Assembly: GCF_002549795.1 (NCBI RefSeq) | Contig: NZ_CP021435.1 | Location: forward strand, 248,001 to 312,000 | Origin: Halomonas beimenensis | Lineage (GTDB): Bacteria > Pseudomonadota > Gammaproteobacteria > Pseudomonadales > Halomonadaceae | DNA length: 64,000 nt | Direction: 5' to 3' | Shown here: in pieces, positions 1-7,001 of the stretch | Numbering within the stretch: the first letter of the stretch is position 1 | How the letters are laid out: each line of letters begins with the position of its first letter | Made by a program: the position numbers and the translations under genes | Notes under the pieces: generated by a model | The model's database searches: none | What the model was told of the DNA's origin: nothing | The model's input: the letters and a program-made list of their open reading frames with translations, nothing else

Positions 1-923
1 CTGTCGGTGTCGGGGTTGGGCGGCTCCTGGCCTTCCAGGGTGGCGGCGACGTTCTCGGCCCATTGCTTGGCCTTCTTGCGGACCTCGGGCGGGGACGAGC
101 CCTTGGCGTCCTCGATGTCGTTCAGCTCGGGGTCGATCGAGTCGTTGGTGGCTTCCCATTCCCAGGGGTAGGGGGATTCGTCGTCGAACCAGAGGTCGTC
201 GACGATGGTGCTGGGCAGGTGTTCATCCAGTTGGGAGTAGTCCGACTCGGGCACGATGACCGGCTCGGTTTCCAACGTCGAGTCGACCGAGCCGCCGGTG
301 TATTCCGCCTTCTGAATCACCGGGTGGAAATGCAGGGTGGGGAAGTAGCCGCCCTCCGGTTCGAGGTTGGTGCAGTTGTTCACGAAGGGGTCGGATGACT
401 GCGTGTAGGGGACGGCGTAGGTGTACCCCATCCACCAGGTATCGTTGACGTTCTTGGCGCCCCATTCCTGGACGGTATAGAGGGCGTCGGGGCACTGCGA
501 GGACACACCGGGGATCTCACTCCACTCGGACCAATCCGGAGAGGTGACGGGATGGCTCTCGCCGGTGCCTTCCTCGTGGATGCCGTCCTGCATGGACCAG
601 GCCCAGCCGGCGGCGGCCAGGGCGAGGGACAGGCCGGGGTGCATGACGCCGCGGGAGAGAGCGGCCAAGGCGCCCCGGCGCAGGGTGGCACGGGCCACGG
701 GGACGACCTGCCGGGTGTAGATGCGTTCCGAGGTGGGCTTGTGCTGATAGGCGACGCTGGCGGCGGCCTCGATGTACTGGCCGGTCTTCACGCCGGTTGA
801 GCTGGTCGAGAGGATCTCGATGCCGTTGGTGTTGACGGCGGCTAGTGATGGAACAGGAGCCAGAAGGCCGGCAACAAGGCCAGCAATACCAACATACCGG
901 GGGAGAGTTCGAGCATGGGTCAT
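1..923 (-). CDS. Inovirus adsorption/minor coat protein (CoaA/TspB-like), 3' end beyond window
   Basis: An uninterrupted minus-strand frame runs from ATG at 923 off the left edge (about 307 codons seen). It opens with a basic N-terminus and a hydrophobic stretch ending LAPVPSLAA, a Sec signal peptide. A second hydrophobic segment (LSLALAAAGWAWSM) follows about 85 residues in, then a Trp-, Tyr- and acid-rich exported domain with paired cysteines and a Pro/Glu-rich stretch (EGQEPPNPDTD) at the cut. Place in the operon, directly after the major coat gene, is where Pf-like phages carry the adsorption protein and Neisseria phages the TspB family. The role (pilus or receptor binding at the virion tip) is inferred from synteny and architecture. 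A second ATG lies at 916. Confidence 0.6.
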   Translation of the reverse strand, partial: MTHARTLPRYVGIAGLVAGLLAPVPSLAAVNTNGIEILSTSSTGVKTGQYIEAAASVAYQHKPTSERIYTRQVVPVARATLRRGALAALSRGVMHPGLSLALAAAGWAWSMQDGIHEEGTGESHPVTSPDWSEWSEIPGVSSQCPDALYTVQEWGAKNVNDTWWMGYTYAVPYTQSSDPFVNNCTNLEPEGGYFPTLHFHPVIQKAEYTGGSVDSTLETEPVIVPESDYSQLDEHLPSTIVDDLWFDDESPYPWEWEATNDSIDPELNDIEDAKGSSPPEVRKKAKQWAENVAATLEGQEPPNPDTD

Positions 924-997
924 GGCCTCGGGTCCTGTCGGTGAATCGAAAAGGGCCCCCGTAGGGGCCCGGGGTGGGGCGGTGCGTGGGGAGCGGG

Positions 998-1222
998 TCA
1001 CATCACGCGGCGGATGAGCTTGAAGACCAGGATGCCGGCGAGCACGCCGAGCACGGCCAGGCCGACGGCGCCCACCGGGGTCATGGCGCCTTCGATGGTG
1101 GAGACGAGGCCGGTGGTGTCGATGCTGGAGCCGCCGGTCTCGGTGGCCAGGGCGGAGCCGGACACCAGGGCCAGGGGGACCAGGGCGACACGACGGGCTT
1201 TCTTGGCGAAGACAGTTTTCAT
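998..1222 (-). CDS. Inovirus major coat protein precursor (pVIII/CoaB-like)
   Basis: 74 residues. A basic leader with a signal peptide (MKTVFAKKARRVALVPLALVSGSALA) is followed by a short amphipathic segment (about residues 28-48), one membrane helix (VGAVGLAVLGVLAGILVFKL) and a basic tail KLIRRVM. That is the layout of filamentous-phage major coat precursors, which sit in the inner membrane before assembly and then wrap the ssDNA with their basic C-terminus. It lies 74 bp before the adsorption gene and 4 bp after the small membrane gene. The identification rests on architecture plus synteny. Confidence 0.8.
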   Translation of the reverse strand: MKTVFAKKARRVALVPLALVSGSALATETGGSSIDTTGLVSTIEGAMTPVGAVGLAVLGVLAGILVFKLIRRVM

Positions 1223-1226
1223 GGCA

Positions 1227-1442
1227 TTACCTCATGTAGGAGTGGAGTTGCTGGGCGATGGCTCGGATGGCCCAGGCGGCGGCCCAGACCATGCCGATGG
1301 CGAGGGCGACCGTGATGGCGTCCTCGACACTCAGCCAAGGCTGGGTGCCAGCCTCGACGAGTTCGGCGGCGTCGACCCAGGCCAGGGGCTCCCGGCAGGA
1401 GCCCAGGTCGGGGTCGAAGTCGCGGCAGACCTGCACCTTCAT
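1227..1442 (-). CDS. Small inovirus membrane protein
   Basis: 71 residues. The N-terminal half has a Cys pair (Cys5, Cys16) in an acidic context; the C-terminal half is one membrane helix (AITVALAIGMVWAAAWAIRAIA) ending in a short polar tail. Its ATG overlaps the stop of the ssDNA-binding gene (ATGA), so the two are probably translationally coupled. Position between the ssDNA-binding and coat genes fits the small minor virion proteins (pVII/pIX type) of inoviruses, but no specific family was recognised. Confidence 0.6.
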   Translation of the reverse strand: MKVQVCRDFDPDLGSCREPLAWVDAAELVEAGTQPWLSVEDAITVALAIGMVWAAAWAIRAIAQQLHSYMR

Positions 1443-1768
1443 GACTTGGCGGCCTGCTTGGGCTCAGACGCGGGGGCGGTGGCCTGAGCGGTGGAGGGCT
1501 TGCGCACGGCGATGGCGTGCATGGTGATCTTGCCGCCGGTGGTCCTCATCTCGGCGTCGATCTCGAGGTTGCACGGCATGTTCGCGGCGTAGGGGCGGAT
1601 CTGGTCGAGGATCTCGTAGGGGGCCGAGATGGTGGCGACCTCGTAGCCGACGCGGTTCTCGTTGTTGGCGTCGGCCTCGTTCATGACGGTGAGCTTGGCG
1701 CCCTTGACGCCGTTGTCCATGGAGTAGCGCATGGCGCCGATGACGCGGGCTTGGATGGTGTTGATCAT
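1439..1768 (-). CDS. Inovirus ssDNA-binding (helix-destabilising) protein
   Basis: 109 residues, starting MINTIQARVIGAMRY. It looks like the DUF1293-type helix-destabilising protein of Pf-like phages, which coats the viral single strand before packaging. The first 90 residues form a compact beta-rich domain and the tail (STAQATAPASEPKQAAKS) is low-complexity, as often in ssDNA-binding proteins. I chose the ATG at 1768 rather than 1816 because it overlaps the stop of the upstream gene as ATGA and is preceded by an AAGGAA ribosome site. Confidence 0.6.
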   Translation of the reverse strand: MINTIQARVIGAMRYSMDNGVKGAKLTVMNEADANNENRVGYEVATISAPYEILDQIRPYAANMPCNLEIDAEMRTTGGKITMHAIAVRKPSTAQATAPASEPKQAAKS

Positions 1769-2148
1769 GGCTGTTTCCTTCCTTTCTTGGCTGCGTGGCG
1801 TGTGAGCTGTTCGCAATGCTCAGCGAGAGCCGCTAGCTCGGTGGTTTCCGGGGACTGACCATCCAGCTCCCGGCTGTGGTACTCGGCGAGGCGGTAGAGG
1901 AGCGCCGCCTTGCCCGGATCCCGGCCGTGGAGGCAGCGGCTGGCCCGCTCCCTCAAGGCTCGGGGCTCCGGGCAGGGGTCCCCCTGCCGCGCCACCCTGC
2001 CCCTCGGTCGAGCCGCACGGCAGTCGCCGCCGTGGCCCCCGTCAAGGGCGCTCGCTGCGCTCGCCCCCTCGCCCTTGACGGGGCCCAGGACGCCGACTCG
2101 GGGAGCCGTGCGACCGATGGGCGACGGGTGACGGGCAGGGGACAACAT
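1765..2148 (-). CDS. Uncharacterised inovirus protein, 127 aa
   Basis: The start overlaps the stop of the preceding gene (TGATG at 2150-2146) and the stop overlaps the next start (ATGA), the best argument that it is translated. The N-terminal half is read through a large DNA palindrome (2037-2083) and is low-complexity and Arg/Gly/Pro-rich. The C-terminal 45 residues (AALLYRLAEYHSRELDGQ onward) look like a real small helical domain with a basic end. The true start could be an internal codon nearer that domain, with the palindrome being a noncoding phage signal. No function is recognised. Confidence 0.45.
   Translation of the reverse strand: MLSPARHPSPIGRTAPRVGVLGPVKGEGASAASALDGGHGGDCRAARPRGRVARQGDPCPEPRALRERASRCLHGRDPGKAALLYRLAEYHSRELDGQSPETTELAALAEHCEQLTRHAAKKGRKQP
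2037..2083. repeat. Long inverted repeat (candidate phage replication or packaging hairpin)
   Basis: The arms CCCCGTCAAGGGCG (2037-2050) and CGCCCTTGACGGGG (2070-2083) are perfect 14-bp complements, extended by GGCC on both sides after one bulged base, around a 19-nt loop. Inoviruses need long hairpins in their single strand for complementary-strand priming and for packaging. This is the strongest palindrome I see in the prophage. It overlaps the N-terminal part of the 127-aa frame. Confidence 0.6.
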
Positions 2149-2366
2149 CAGCTGGCTCCCGAGCCTTGGGAGGCGGGCCGGTCGGTGCCCAGGCCCAGGG
2201 CGTGCAGGTCGCCGCGCTCCAGGCGCTCGAGGCCGTCCTGGATGAGCAGCTCGCCCAGGGCGGAGGGGGTGACGTGGTGCGTGCCGGCCTGGACGAGGTA
2301 GCGGCCGTAGTCGGCGGCGTCCAGGAACACGCGGATCGACTGTTTCTTGCCGTTGGCAGTGGTCAT
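2148..2366 (-). CDS. Small inovirus protein, 72 aa, possibly ribbon-helix-helix
   Basis: The N-terminus (KKQSIRVFLDAADYGRYLV) has the short basic strand followed by helices seen in ribbon-helix-helix DNA binders, and is followed by a second helical part (TPSALGELLIQDGLERLERG). The tail is polar. Start and stop both overlap neighbouring genes (ATGA upstream at 2366, TGATG downstream), placing it firmly in the phage operon. A regulatory or copy-control role is only a guess from size and fold impression. Confidence 0.5.
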   Translation of the reverse strand: MTTANGKKQSIRVFLDAADYGRYLVQAGTHHVTPSALGELLIQDGLERLERGDLHALGLGTDRPASQGSGAS

Positions 2367-2932
2367 GGGGTGTTCCTCGGGTGGCGGTGGGGGTGGGGAT
2401 AAGCCGAAGCGTCAAAAAGAACGGCCCGCTCGGTCGCCCCAGGCGCGGGACGGGGCAGGGAGGACGGGGCGACGTCGCGGGCCAAAGGCGCGGGGACGCT
2501 ACGGGAGGAAACGGGGGCCGGACGGGCGGCCTGGGGAGCCGGGGCGTCGGCCAGGGCATAGGTGTCGAAGCCGAGGTAGAACGCCTCGTAGAAGGCTTCG
2601 TAGACGTGGACGACGAAGCGCTGGGCGGCTTCCAGGGTGGCGAAGTCGTGGGCGGAGACGCCGCCGTCGTCGCGAGTGTCGATGCTGACGCCAGGAATCT
2701 CGAACCCATCCAGTTGATCGGGAGTGATGCGCTTGCCCAGCACGACGCACCAGCCCAGGAGATCGGACCCGTAGATGAAGGCGCTGTCGTCACCCGAGCA
2801 GGTGATGAGCTGGGCCTGGCCATTGATGACGATGCCGGTGGCGGCCTGGTAGCTGGGGGCGGAGAAGCGCACGTCGAGGAAGGTGCAGCCCTCGGCGGTG
2901 CGCTCGTTCTCGAAGCGGATATCGAAGCTCAT
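2363..2932 (-). CDS. Uncharacterised inovirus protein, 189 aa
   Basis: Starts MSFDIRFENERTAEG with an ATGA overlap on the HTH gene and ends with an ATGA overlap on the 72-aa gene. About 125 residues form an ordered alpha/beta domain; the last 60 are Pro/Ala/Arg-rich and disordered. A degenerate homologue of its middle part (motif VVLGKRITPDQLDG, then GVSI.TRDDG) survives at 8271-8386, showing that a second related prophage once lay to the right. No biochemical function is recognised. Confidence 0.6.
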   Translation of the reverse strand: MSFDIRFENERTAEGCTFLDVRFSAPSYQAATGIVINGQAQLITCSGDDSAFIYGSDLLGWCVVLGKRITPDQLDGFEIPGVSIDTRDDGGVSAHDFATLEAAQRFVVHVYEAFYEAFYLGFDTYALADAPAPQAARPAPVSSRSVPAPLARDVAPSSLPRPAPGATERAVLFDASAYPHPHRHPRNTP

Positions 2933-3135
2933 GCCCAATCCTCCGCGTTCATGCACTCGGCGGTGAGCAGAGCGACGTTAACGAGCCGGCGGCGGCCGAC
3001 CTTGATGACGGGAAGGTTCCCCTGCTGGAGCTGCCCCCGGACGGTGTCGGGGGTGAGGCCGGACAGCTCGGCGAACCGCTCGATGGTCATGACGGGCACG
3101 TTGGCCGGGACCTGGGGCGCGTTGCTCGTTTCCAT
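2929..3135 (-). CDS. HTH DNA-binding protein (excisionase/Cox-like), first gene of the phage operon
   Basis: 68 residues with a winged-helix/MerR-like N-terminal motif (TIERFAELSGLTPDTVRGQLQQGNLPVIKVGRRRLVN) typical of small phage excisionase and Cox/Apl-type regulators. It is the first leftward gene, divergent from the repressor at 3248, with the operator cluster between them. By analogy with Pf prophages it could act as excisionase and as the lytic-side regulator. This is inferred from size, fold and position. Confidence 0.6.
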   Translation of the reverse strand: METSNAPQVPANVPVMTIERFAELSGLTPDTVRGQLQQGNLPVIKVGRRRLVNVALLTAECMNAEDWA

Positions 3136-3195
3136 GTCGTACCTGCTCGCTGTGGCTCGTTGTGGTACTTTCAGAGGTGAAATATGCTTCGTGGT

Positions 3196-3247
3196 ATCCC
3201 GACTTGTCGGGTATCACCTAAAGTCAGGATTACCGAGAAGTCGGGAT
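3196..3247. promoter_or_regulatory. Three-copy operator between the divergent phage repressor and lytic operon
   Basis: A 10-bp sequence occurs three times: ATCCCGACTT at 3196-3205 (inverted), AAGTCAGGAT at 3221-3230 (one mismatch) and AAGTCGGGAT at 3238-3247, the last touching the repressor ATG at 3248. The first copy is also half of a palindrome, CCCGACTTGTCGGG. Centre spacings of about 17-25 bp in a divergent intergenic region are what a repressor/antirepressor switch would use. Confidence 0.55.
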
Positions 3248-3532
3248 ATGTCAAGCAGACTGACCGAGAAAATCCGTCAGATCCGTGAAGTGGAAACGAG
3301 CGGACGAGGCGAGTTCTCGCAACTTATTGGAATACCTAAGAAAACACTCGAGAACATCGAGCTGACCGGGCGCGCTCCAAAGGGTGAGATGCTCGAAGCC
3401 ATATGCCGTCAGTGGCCGAAATACACCATGTGGCTGATGACAGACCAAGTGAACGAAGAGGCCGGGCAGGTCAGCCCGGAGATCGAGAAGGCACGGAAGA
3501 CGCTCAAGCAGACAGGGACGGATACCGACTAG
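3248..3532 (+). CDS. Inovirus repressor (helix-turn-helix), 94 aa
   Basis: The ATG at 3248 starts MSSRLTEKIRQIREVETSGRGE. Residues 18-60 form an HTH region (FSQLIGIPKKTLENIELTGRAPKGEMLEAICRQWP) like the C-type repressors of inoviruses and other small prophages. It faces the leftward phage operon across the operator cluster, whose last copy overlaps its start and would allow autoregulation. The C-terminal coding end (from 3502) plus about 65 bp downstream is duplicated at 5686-5782. Confidence 0.65.
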   Translation: MSSRLTEKIRQIREVETSGRGEFSQLIGIPKKTLENIELTGRAPKGEMLEAICRQWPKYTMWLMTDQVNEEAGQVSPEIEKARKTLKQTGTDTD

Positions 3533-3598
3533 CCAGGAAGGCGGCGACAAGGTGGTACCAGGGCGGCAGGCTCCAAGGATAGGAGGTCAAACTTGAGT
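3502..3598 (+). repeat. Direct repeat copy 1: repressor 3' end plus downstream DNA
   Basis: Covers the last codons of the repressor and about 65 bp after its stop. It aligns base for base over about 97 bp with 5686-5782 at roughly four in five identities by eye (shared blocks include GCCAGGAAGG and AGGGCGGCAG). In this copy the repressor stop TAG is present. Confidence 0.75.
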
Positions 3599-3737
3599 AG
3601 TGAAACAAGAAACTCGTTTCTCAGCGGCTTATATATCTAAATTGCTTCCTCCAGACAATTGCTGGTAGGAGGCATTTTTCTTTGAGTAGTAGAAATCGTT
3701 TTTATAAGCAATGTTTGATAGTTTGAGAGGTGTGAAT

Positions 3738-4778
3738 ATGACGGAAAGCATTCGTATTAACGCAATAAAAGTTTGCCAGAAGGATCATAGCTTCTATGTC
3801 GCAAAGCTACGGGCAGCTGACCTTATAAAAATATCCTATGTCGCAGTGAGAGGAAGGGATAGAGAACAAGGAGCAGTCCAAAGGTTTTTAAACTCAAGGA
3901 GGATTTCGGGTATTAAAGACTATACCCTACATCAAGGTGCTTATCCTGCTTCTATAATTCTGAACTGGGTTAATGAGGAGCACCCTATTCAAGAGGATGA
4001 GGATGGAATAGCCATACCTGCTGTTGAAGAATCAGCGCAGCTGATTGATGGTCAGCACAGGATTGCTGGTATAGCTTCGGCAGTGCGAGAGAATCCGGAG
4101 CTTGAGAGTTTAGAACTTCCTGTATCAATATATGCTGGCCTGAGTACTAAGCAGTGTGCAAATATATTTCTTTCAATCAATACAGAGCAAAAGCCTGTGC
4201 CTAGAAGCTTGGTCTATGATCTTTATCAAATAGCTGATGAAGAGATCGTGGACCCTGCTGCTGCAAGAGCAAGAGATATAGTTGACGCACTTAATAGTGA
4301 TGCTGACTCTCCTTATTTGGGTGAGATTAAAGTTCCAGGCTCTCCCAGAAGGAAAGGCGGGGTGGCACTGTCTACGGCAGTGAGTGCAATTAAGCCGCTT
4401 GTTGAAAGTAAAGGGGCGTTTGAGCAAGTGGGCGTTGAAGTCTTTGAGCAGCAAAAAGAAATAATAAAAAACTTTTTCAAGGTTTTGGCAGATCCTTATG
4501 GAGGCACATGGAACAACAAAGACAATGCGTTCATCTATGCTTCTGGGTTTACGGGAGCGATCGACTTCTTAAGCAACCGGCTTATACCATACTGTAACAA
4601 CCATGGCGCCAATTATAAAAAAGAGTTCATGTCAGGTGTTATCAGGTTGAACAGAAATAGCCTTATATATCAGGATGAAGTCAAGGGAGTCCAAGGTAAA
4701 GAGGCACCAAAGAGAATATTTGATGCTCTTGTTGAGTGTTTTGAGCCAAATACACAGCCAGCAGATATTCAAGTATGA
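3738..4778 (+). CDS. DGQHR-domain protein (DndB-like), putative defence cargo
   Basis: 346 residues. The signature LIDGQHRIAGI lies near residue 98, preceded by an Arg-rich segment and followed by the typical LSTKQCANIFLSINTEQKPV block, as in DGQHR-domain proteins (DndB and relatives). Known members act around DNA phosphorothioate modification and other anti-phage modules; no Dnd enzymes are present here. The ATG at 3738 is preferred over 3711 because GAGAGG sits 7 nt before it. Base composition is far more AT-rich than the surrounding chromosome. Its stop overlaps the start of the next gene (ATGA), so the two proteins are probably made together. The exact role is unknown. Confidence 0.7.
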   Translation: MTESIRINAIKVCQKDHSFYVAKLRAADLIKISYVAVRGRDREQGAVQRFLNSRRISGIKDYTLHQGAYPASIILNWVNEEHPIQEDEDGIAIPAVEESAQLIDGQHRIAGIASAVRENPELESLELPVSIYAGLSTKQCANIFLSINTEQKPVPRSLVYDLYQIADEEIVDPAAARARDIVDALNSDADSPYLGEIKVPGSPRRKGGVALSTAVSAIKPLVESKGAFEQVGVEVFEQQKEIIKNFFKVLADPYGGTWNNKDNAFIYASGFTGAIDFLSNRLIPYCNNHGANYKKEFMSGVIRLNRNSLIYQDEVKGVQGKEAPKRIFDALVECFEPNTQPADIQV

Positions 4779-5578
4779 GTGAGCACAGGGCAACGCAGTA
4801 CCTAATTAATGAGTGGGGGAGAGTTGATCATAAAAACTTGCCCCCGCCAATGAGTTCACAGCAGTCAGATGAGCTGGCGCATCTATTAATTGATGACGCT
4901 TCGGATTACTTTGGATCAGGAGTAGTGTCGCTTTGTGATGCAATATCTAGTCTTGAGGCTAAGTCTTGGTCATGGGCGTCGGTAAAGCTTTATTATTCGG
5001 TTTTTTATTTTGCTAGATCTTACCTAGCCACTGATGGTCTACTATTTACCCACTTAAATGGTAGGTCATATTGGATGCGAGCGATGCGTGGGGCTGTACT
5101 AAAAGGATTCCCCTCTAAGCGAGCGATTTCTAGTGAGAGTGGAAAGGAGAAAAAGAAGTTGAGTGGGACGCATGGAAGCGTTCTATATATGCTAGAGCAT
5201 AACTTTAGTCATACTGCACTGGTCGACCAAGAAATTGATGGGGTGTATCCAACGCAATGGATGATGGATCAACGAGAATATTTTAACTATAAAAAATGCG
5301 GTTTCTCTGACCCAGAACCTCCTGCGGTGCTTCAGAAAGTGTGTGACCTTGGTGTAAGGAAAGCCGTGAGTGCATACCTGGAGGATGATTACTTCTCTTT
5401 AGATAGGGATCATGCCTTGCTAGCATATCCTATTAAGTTTTTTAAAGAAACCTACGCTCAGGTTTCTGGGTCTAGAAGTTTTGATGTTACTTTTTTCGAT
5501 GAGAGAAAGACAATGATGAGGCGCTTAGCGAAGGATTCTTCTGGTCCCTTAGAAAAAGTTATGAGCTATTTTTATTGA
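4775..5578 (+). CDS. Uncharacterised partner of the DGQHR protein, 267 aa
   Basis: Translationally coupled to the DGQHR gene. Rich in aromatic residues; the segment SWASVKLYYSVFYFARSYL (around residue 70) resembles the helical core of HEPN-like and related abortive-infection proteins, but I find no RxxxxH catalytic motif, so it cannot be called an active HEPN nuclease. Two Lys-rich stretches (GKEKKKLSGTHGS) could contact nucleic acid. AT-rich like its neighbour. Function unknown; a two-component defence unit with the DGQHR protein is the simplest reading of the coupling. Confidence 0.55.
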   Translation: MSEHRATQYLINEWGRVDHKNLPPPMSSQQSDELAHLLIDDASDYFGSGVVSLCDAISSLEAKSWSWASVKLYYSVFYFARSYLATDGLLFTHLNGRSYWMRAMRGAVLKGFPSKRAISSESGKEKKKLSGTHGSVLYMLEHNFSHTALVDQEIDGVYPTQWMMDQREYFNYKKCGFSDPEPPAVLQKVCDLGVRKAVSAYLEDDYFSLDRDHALLAYPIKFFKETYAQVSGSRSFDVTFFDERKTMMRRLAKDSSGPLEKVMSYFY

Positions 5579-5685
5579 TGCAAGGAATTTTAAAAGGGGT
5601 GATTTTATATAAAATTAGCTAATTATCAGTTAGATAAAGAAAGCGGCAAAATAGGTATGTCAGAATATTAAAAATTGCGGGTAAT

Positions 5686-5782
5686 GCACAAGCAGGCAGA
5701 GACGGATATCGACGAGCCAGGAAGGTGGCGGCAACGTGGTGCTAGGGCGGCAGACCCCATGGATATGAGGTCGGCCTTGAGC
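5686..5782 (+). repeat. Direct repeat copy 2: orphan repressor tail before the HEPN gene
   Basis: Matches 3502-3598 over its whole length, but here there is no repressor upstream and the stop position reads GAG. It ends about 36 bp before the HEPN ORF, just as copy 1 precedes the DGQHR cassette. This looks like a junction left when a second cargo cassette, still attached to a repressor tail from a related prophage, was recombined in. Confidence 0.75.
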
Positions 5783-5817
5783 ATGTACAAAATTTCTCAG
5801 GATAAGTGAATAGTGCC

Positions 5818-6969
5818 ATGATGCAGCTTAAAGGAAGTGCAAAGATAACAAATGGGACTCAGGAATACCCTGTGCTAGTTGTCTTTGACGTAGAGCTAGG
5901 GCGTTGCTTAATTTCTGAAACCAGTGAAACCTCTTCAGGAGGTTTTTTTAAGTTTTGGTTAGGAGTGAGTGGTGATCTTTTTCTGAAAGAATTGAAGCTT
6001 AGTGGTGGGCGTCAGTTGTATTCTGACTTAGCGGGCCCTTTCTTTTTTTTCTCTAGTGTTGAGTCTACCTCGTTTAGAGATGAAGAGGTTTCTCAGTGTG
6101 GAGTTGCTACGGCACTGGGGGTTAAAGATGTCTCTGAAGAAATAGATGAGATAGAGATTAAGCCGTATTCTTCAGAAATATTGCTTAATGTTGATGGTTC
6201 TTCTTTAAGCGATGGTTCGGAAATTCTTTTCCATTGCGCGCCAAGAAGGAAAATGGATTTTACAGTTAAGCTGGATGGGGAAGAGGTTCGTGTCCACACT
6301 TTTGATCATGGCACATCTTTATCAAAATACGTGCGTTGCCATAGCTCAAGATTACAGCTTGTCGATTATTTAAAGGAGATGGACATAGCTCTTTCTTTGC
6401 TCTTGGGAAGGAGGGTTTTTTGGCATTTTTATAGAAATGAGTCTGAGATAAGAGTTAATCTTGCCAAGCCTGGTCAGGCTCTTTCAAATGGGATGCTAGT
6501 TTCAGATGCTTCAAGTTACCGTGTGATCTTTGAGAGACTATTAAGCCACCCTTTATGCCTGCAAAGGTACTTTTTGATTGAGGCGTTTTCAAACCCAAGG
6601 CCTCTCGAGGTGCGGCTTTTGAATGCCTTTGTTTATCTTGAGTTTTTGAGTGCAACTAGCAGCCTTGATAAGGGGGTTGTCTCTGAGCGGCTTGAGATAT
6701 CTAGGGATAGTGCAGATGTTATCGTTAGAGTTCGAAACGAAATGATCCACAAGGGCTTAGGAGTTCTCGAGGCGCTAAAGAAAGCGAGGCATGCGCTGAG
6801 TTCAAATAGAAGAAAAGAGTCTCTTGAGGTGATTGATAAGATTTTAGAAAGTGAATCCCCTTCCGCAAACTTCTACGGTGCATTGATGCACGCTTGTTCT
6901 AGGGCATTGGTCAGCGAGGTTGGAGGTGATAAAGATTTGGTGAGTAAAAAAGTCGAGTTTGTATTCTAG
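5818..6969 (+). CDS. HEPN-domain protein, ApeA-like putative abortive-infection nuclease
   Basis: 383 residues from ATG 5818 (GTG 5806 is a possible earlier start). The C-terminal third carries the HEPN signature R-N-E-M-I-H (R306 to H311), the RNxxxH form of the active site of HEPN ribonucleases, inside a helical region (YLEFLSATSS; VIVRVRNEMIHKG). The N-terminal 180 residues are beta-rich, and a linker with LLLGRRVFWHFY follows; this beta-domain plus HEPN layout recalls ApeA-type single-gene anti-phage proteins. AT-rich, within prophage cargo, preceded by the orphan repressor-tail repeat. Antiviral RNase activity is an inference from motif, architecture and location. Confidence 0.6.
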   Translation: MMQLKGSAKITNGTQEYPVLVVFDVELGRCLISETSETSSGGFFKFWLGVSGDLFLKELKLSGGRQLYSDLAGPFFFFSSVESTSFRDEEVSQCGVATALGVKDVSEEIDEIEIKPYSSEILLNVDGSSLSDGSEILFHCAPRRKMDFTVKLDGEEVRVHTFDHGTSLSKYVRCHSSRLQLVDYLKEMDIALSLLLGRRVFWHFYRNESEIRVNLAKPGQALSNGMLVSDASSYRVIFERLLSHPLCLQRYFLIEAFSNPRPLEVRLLNAFVYLEFLSATSSLDKGVVSERLEISRDSADVIVRVRNEMIHKGLGVLEALKKARHALSSNRRKESLEVIDKILESESPSANFYGALMHACSRALVSEVGGDKDLVSKKVEFVF

Positions 6970-7001
6970 CTTAAAGTTGTTGCTGATCGAACTCTAGATA
7001 A

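Noticed and set aside
1765..2823. 352-codon minus-strand ORF
   Set aside because: Its upper two thirds are the shadow of the 189-aa and 72-aa genes in another frame; only the part from 2148 to 1765 is kept as a gene.
4775..5578. Catalytic HEPN nuclease for the DGQHR partner
   Set aside because: The helical YYSVFYFAR segment is suggestive, but there is no RxxxxH motif in the sequence.
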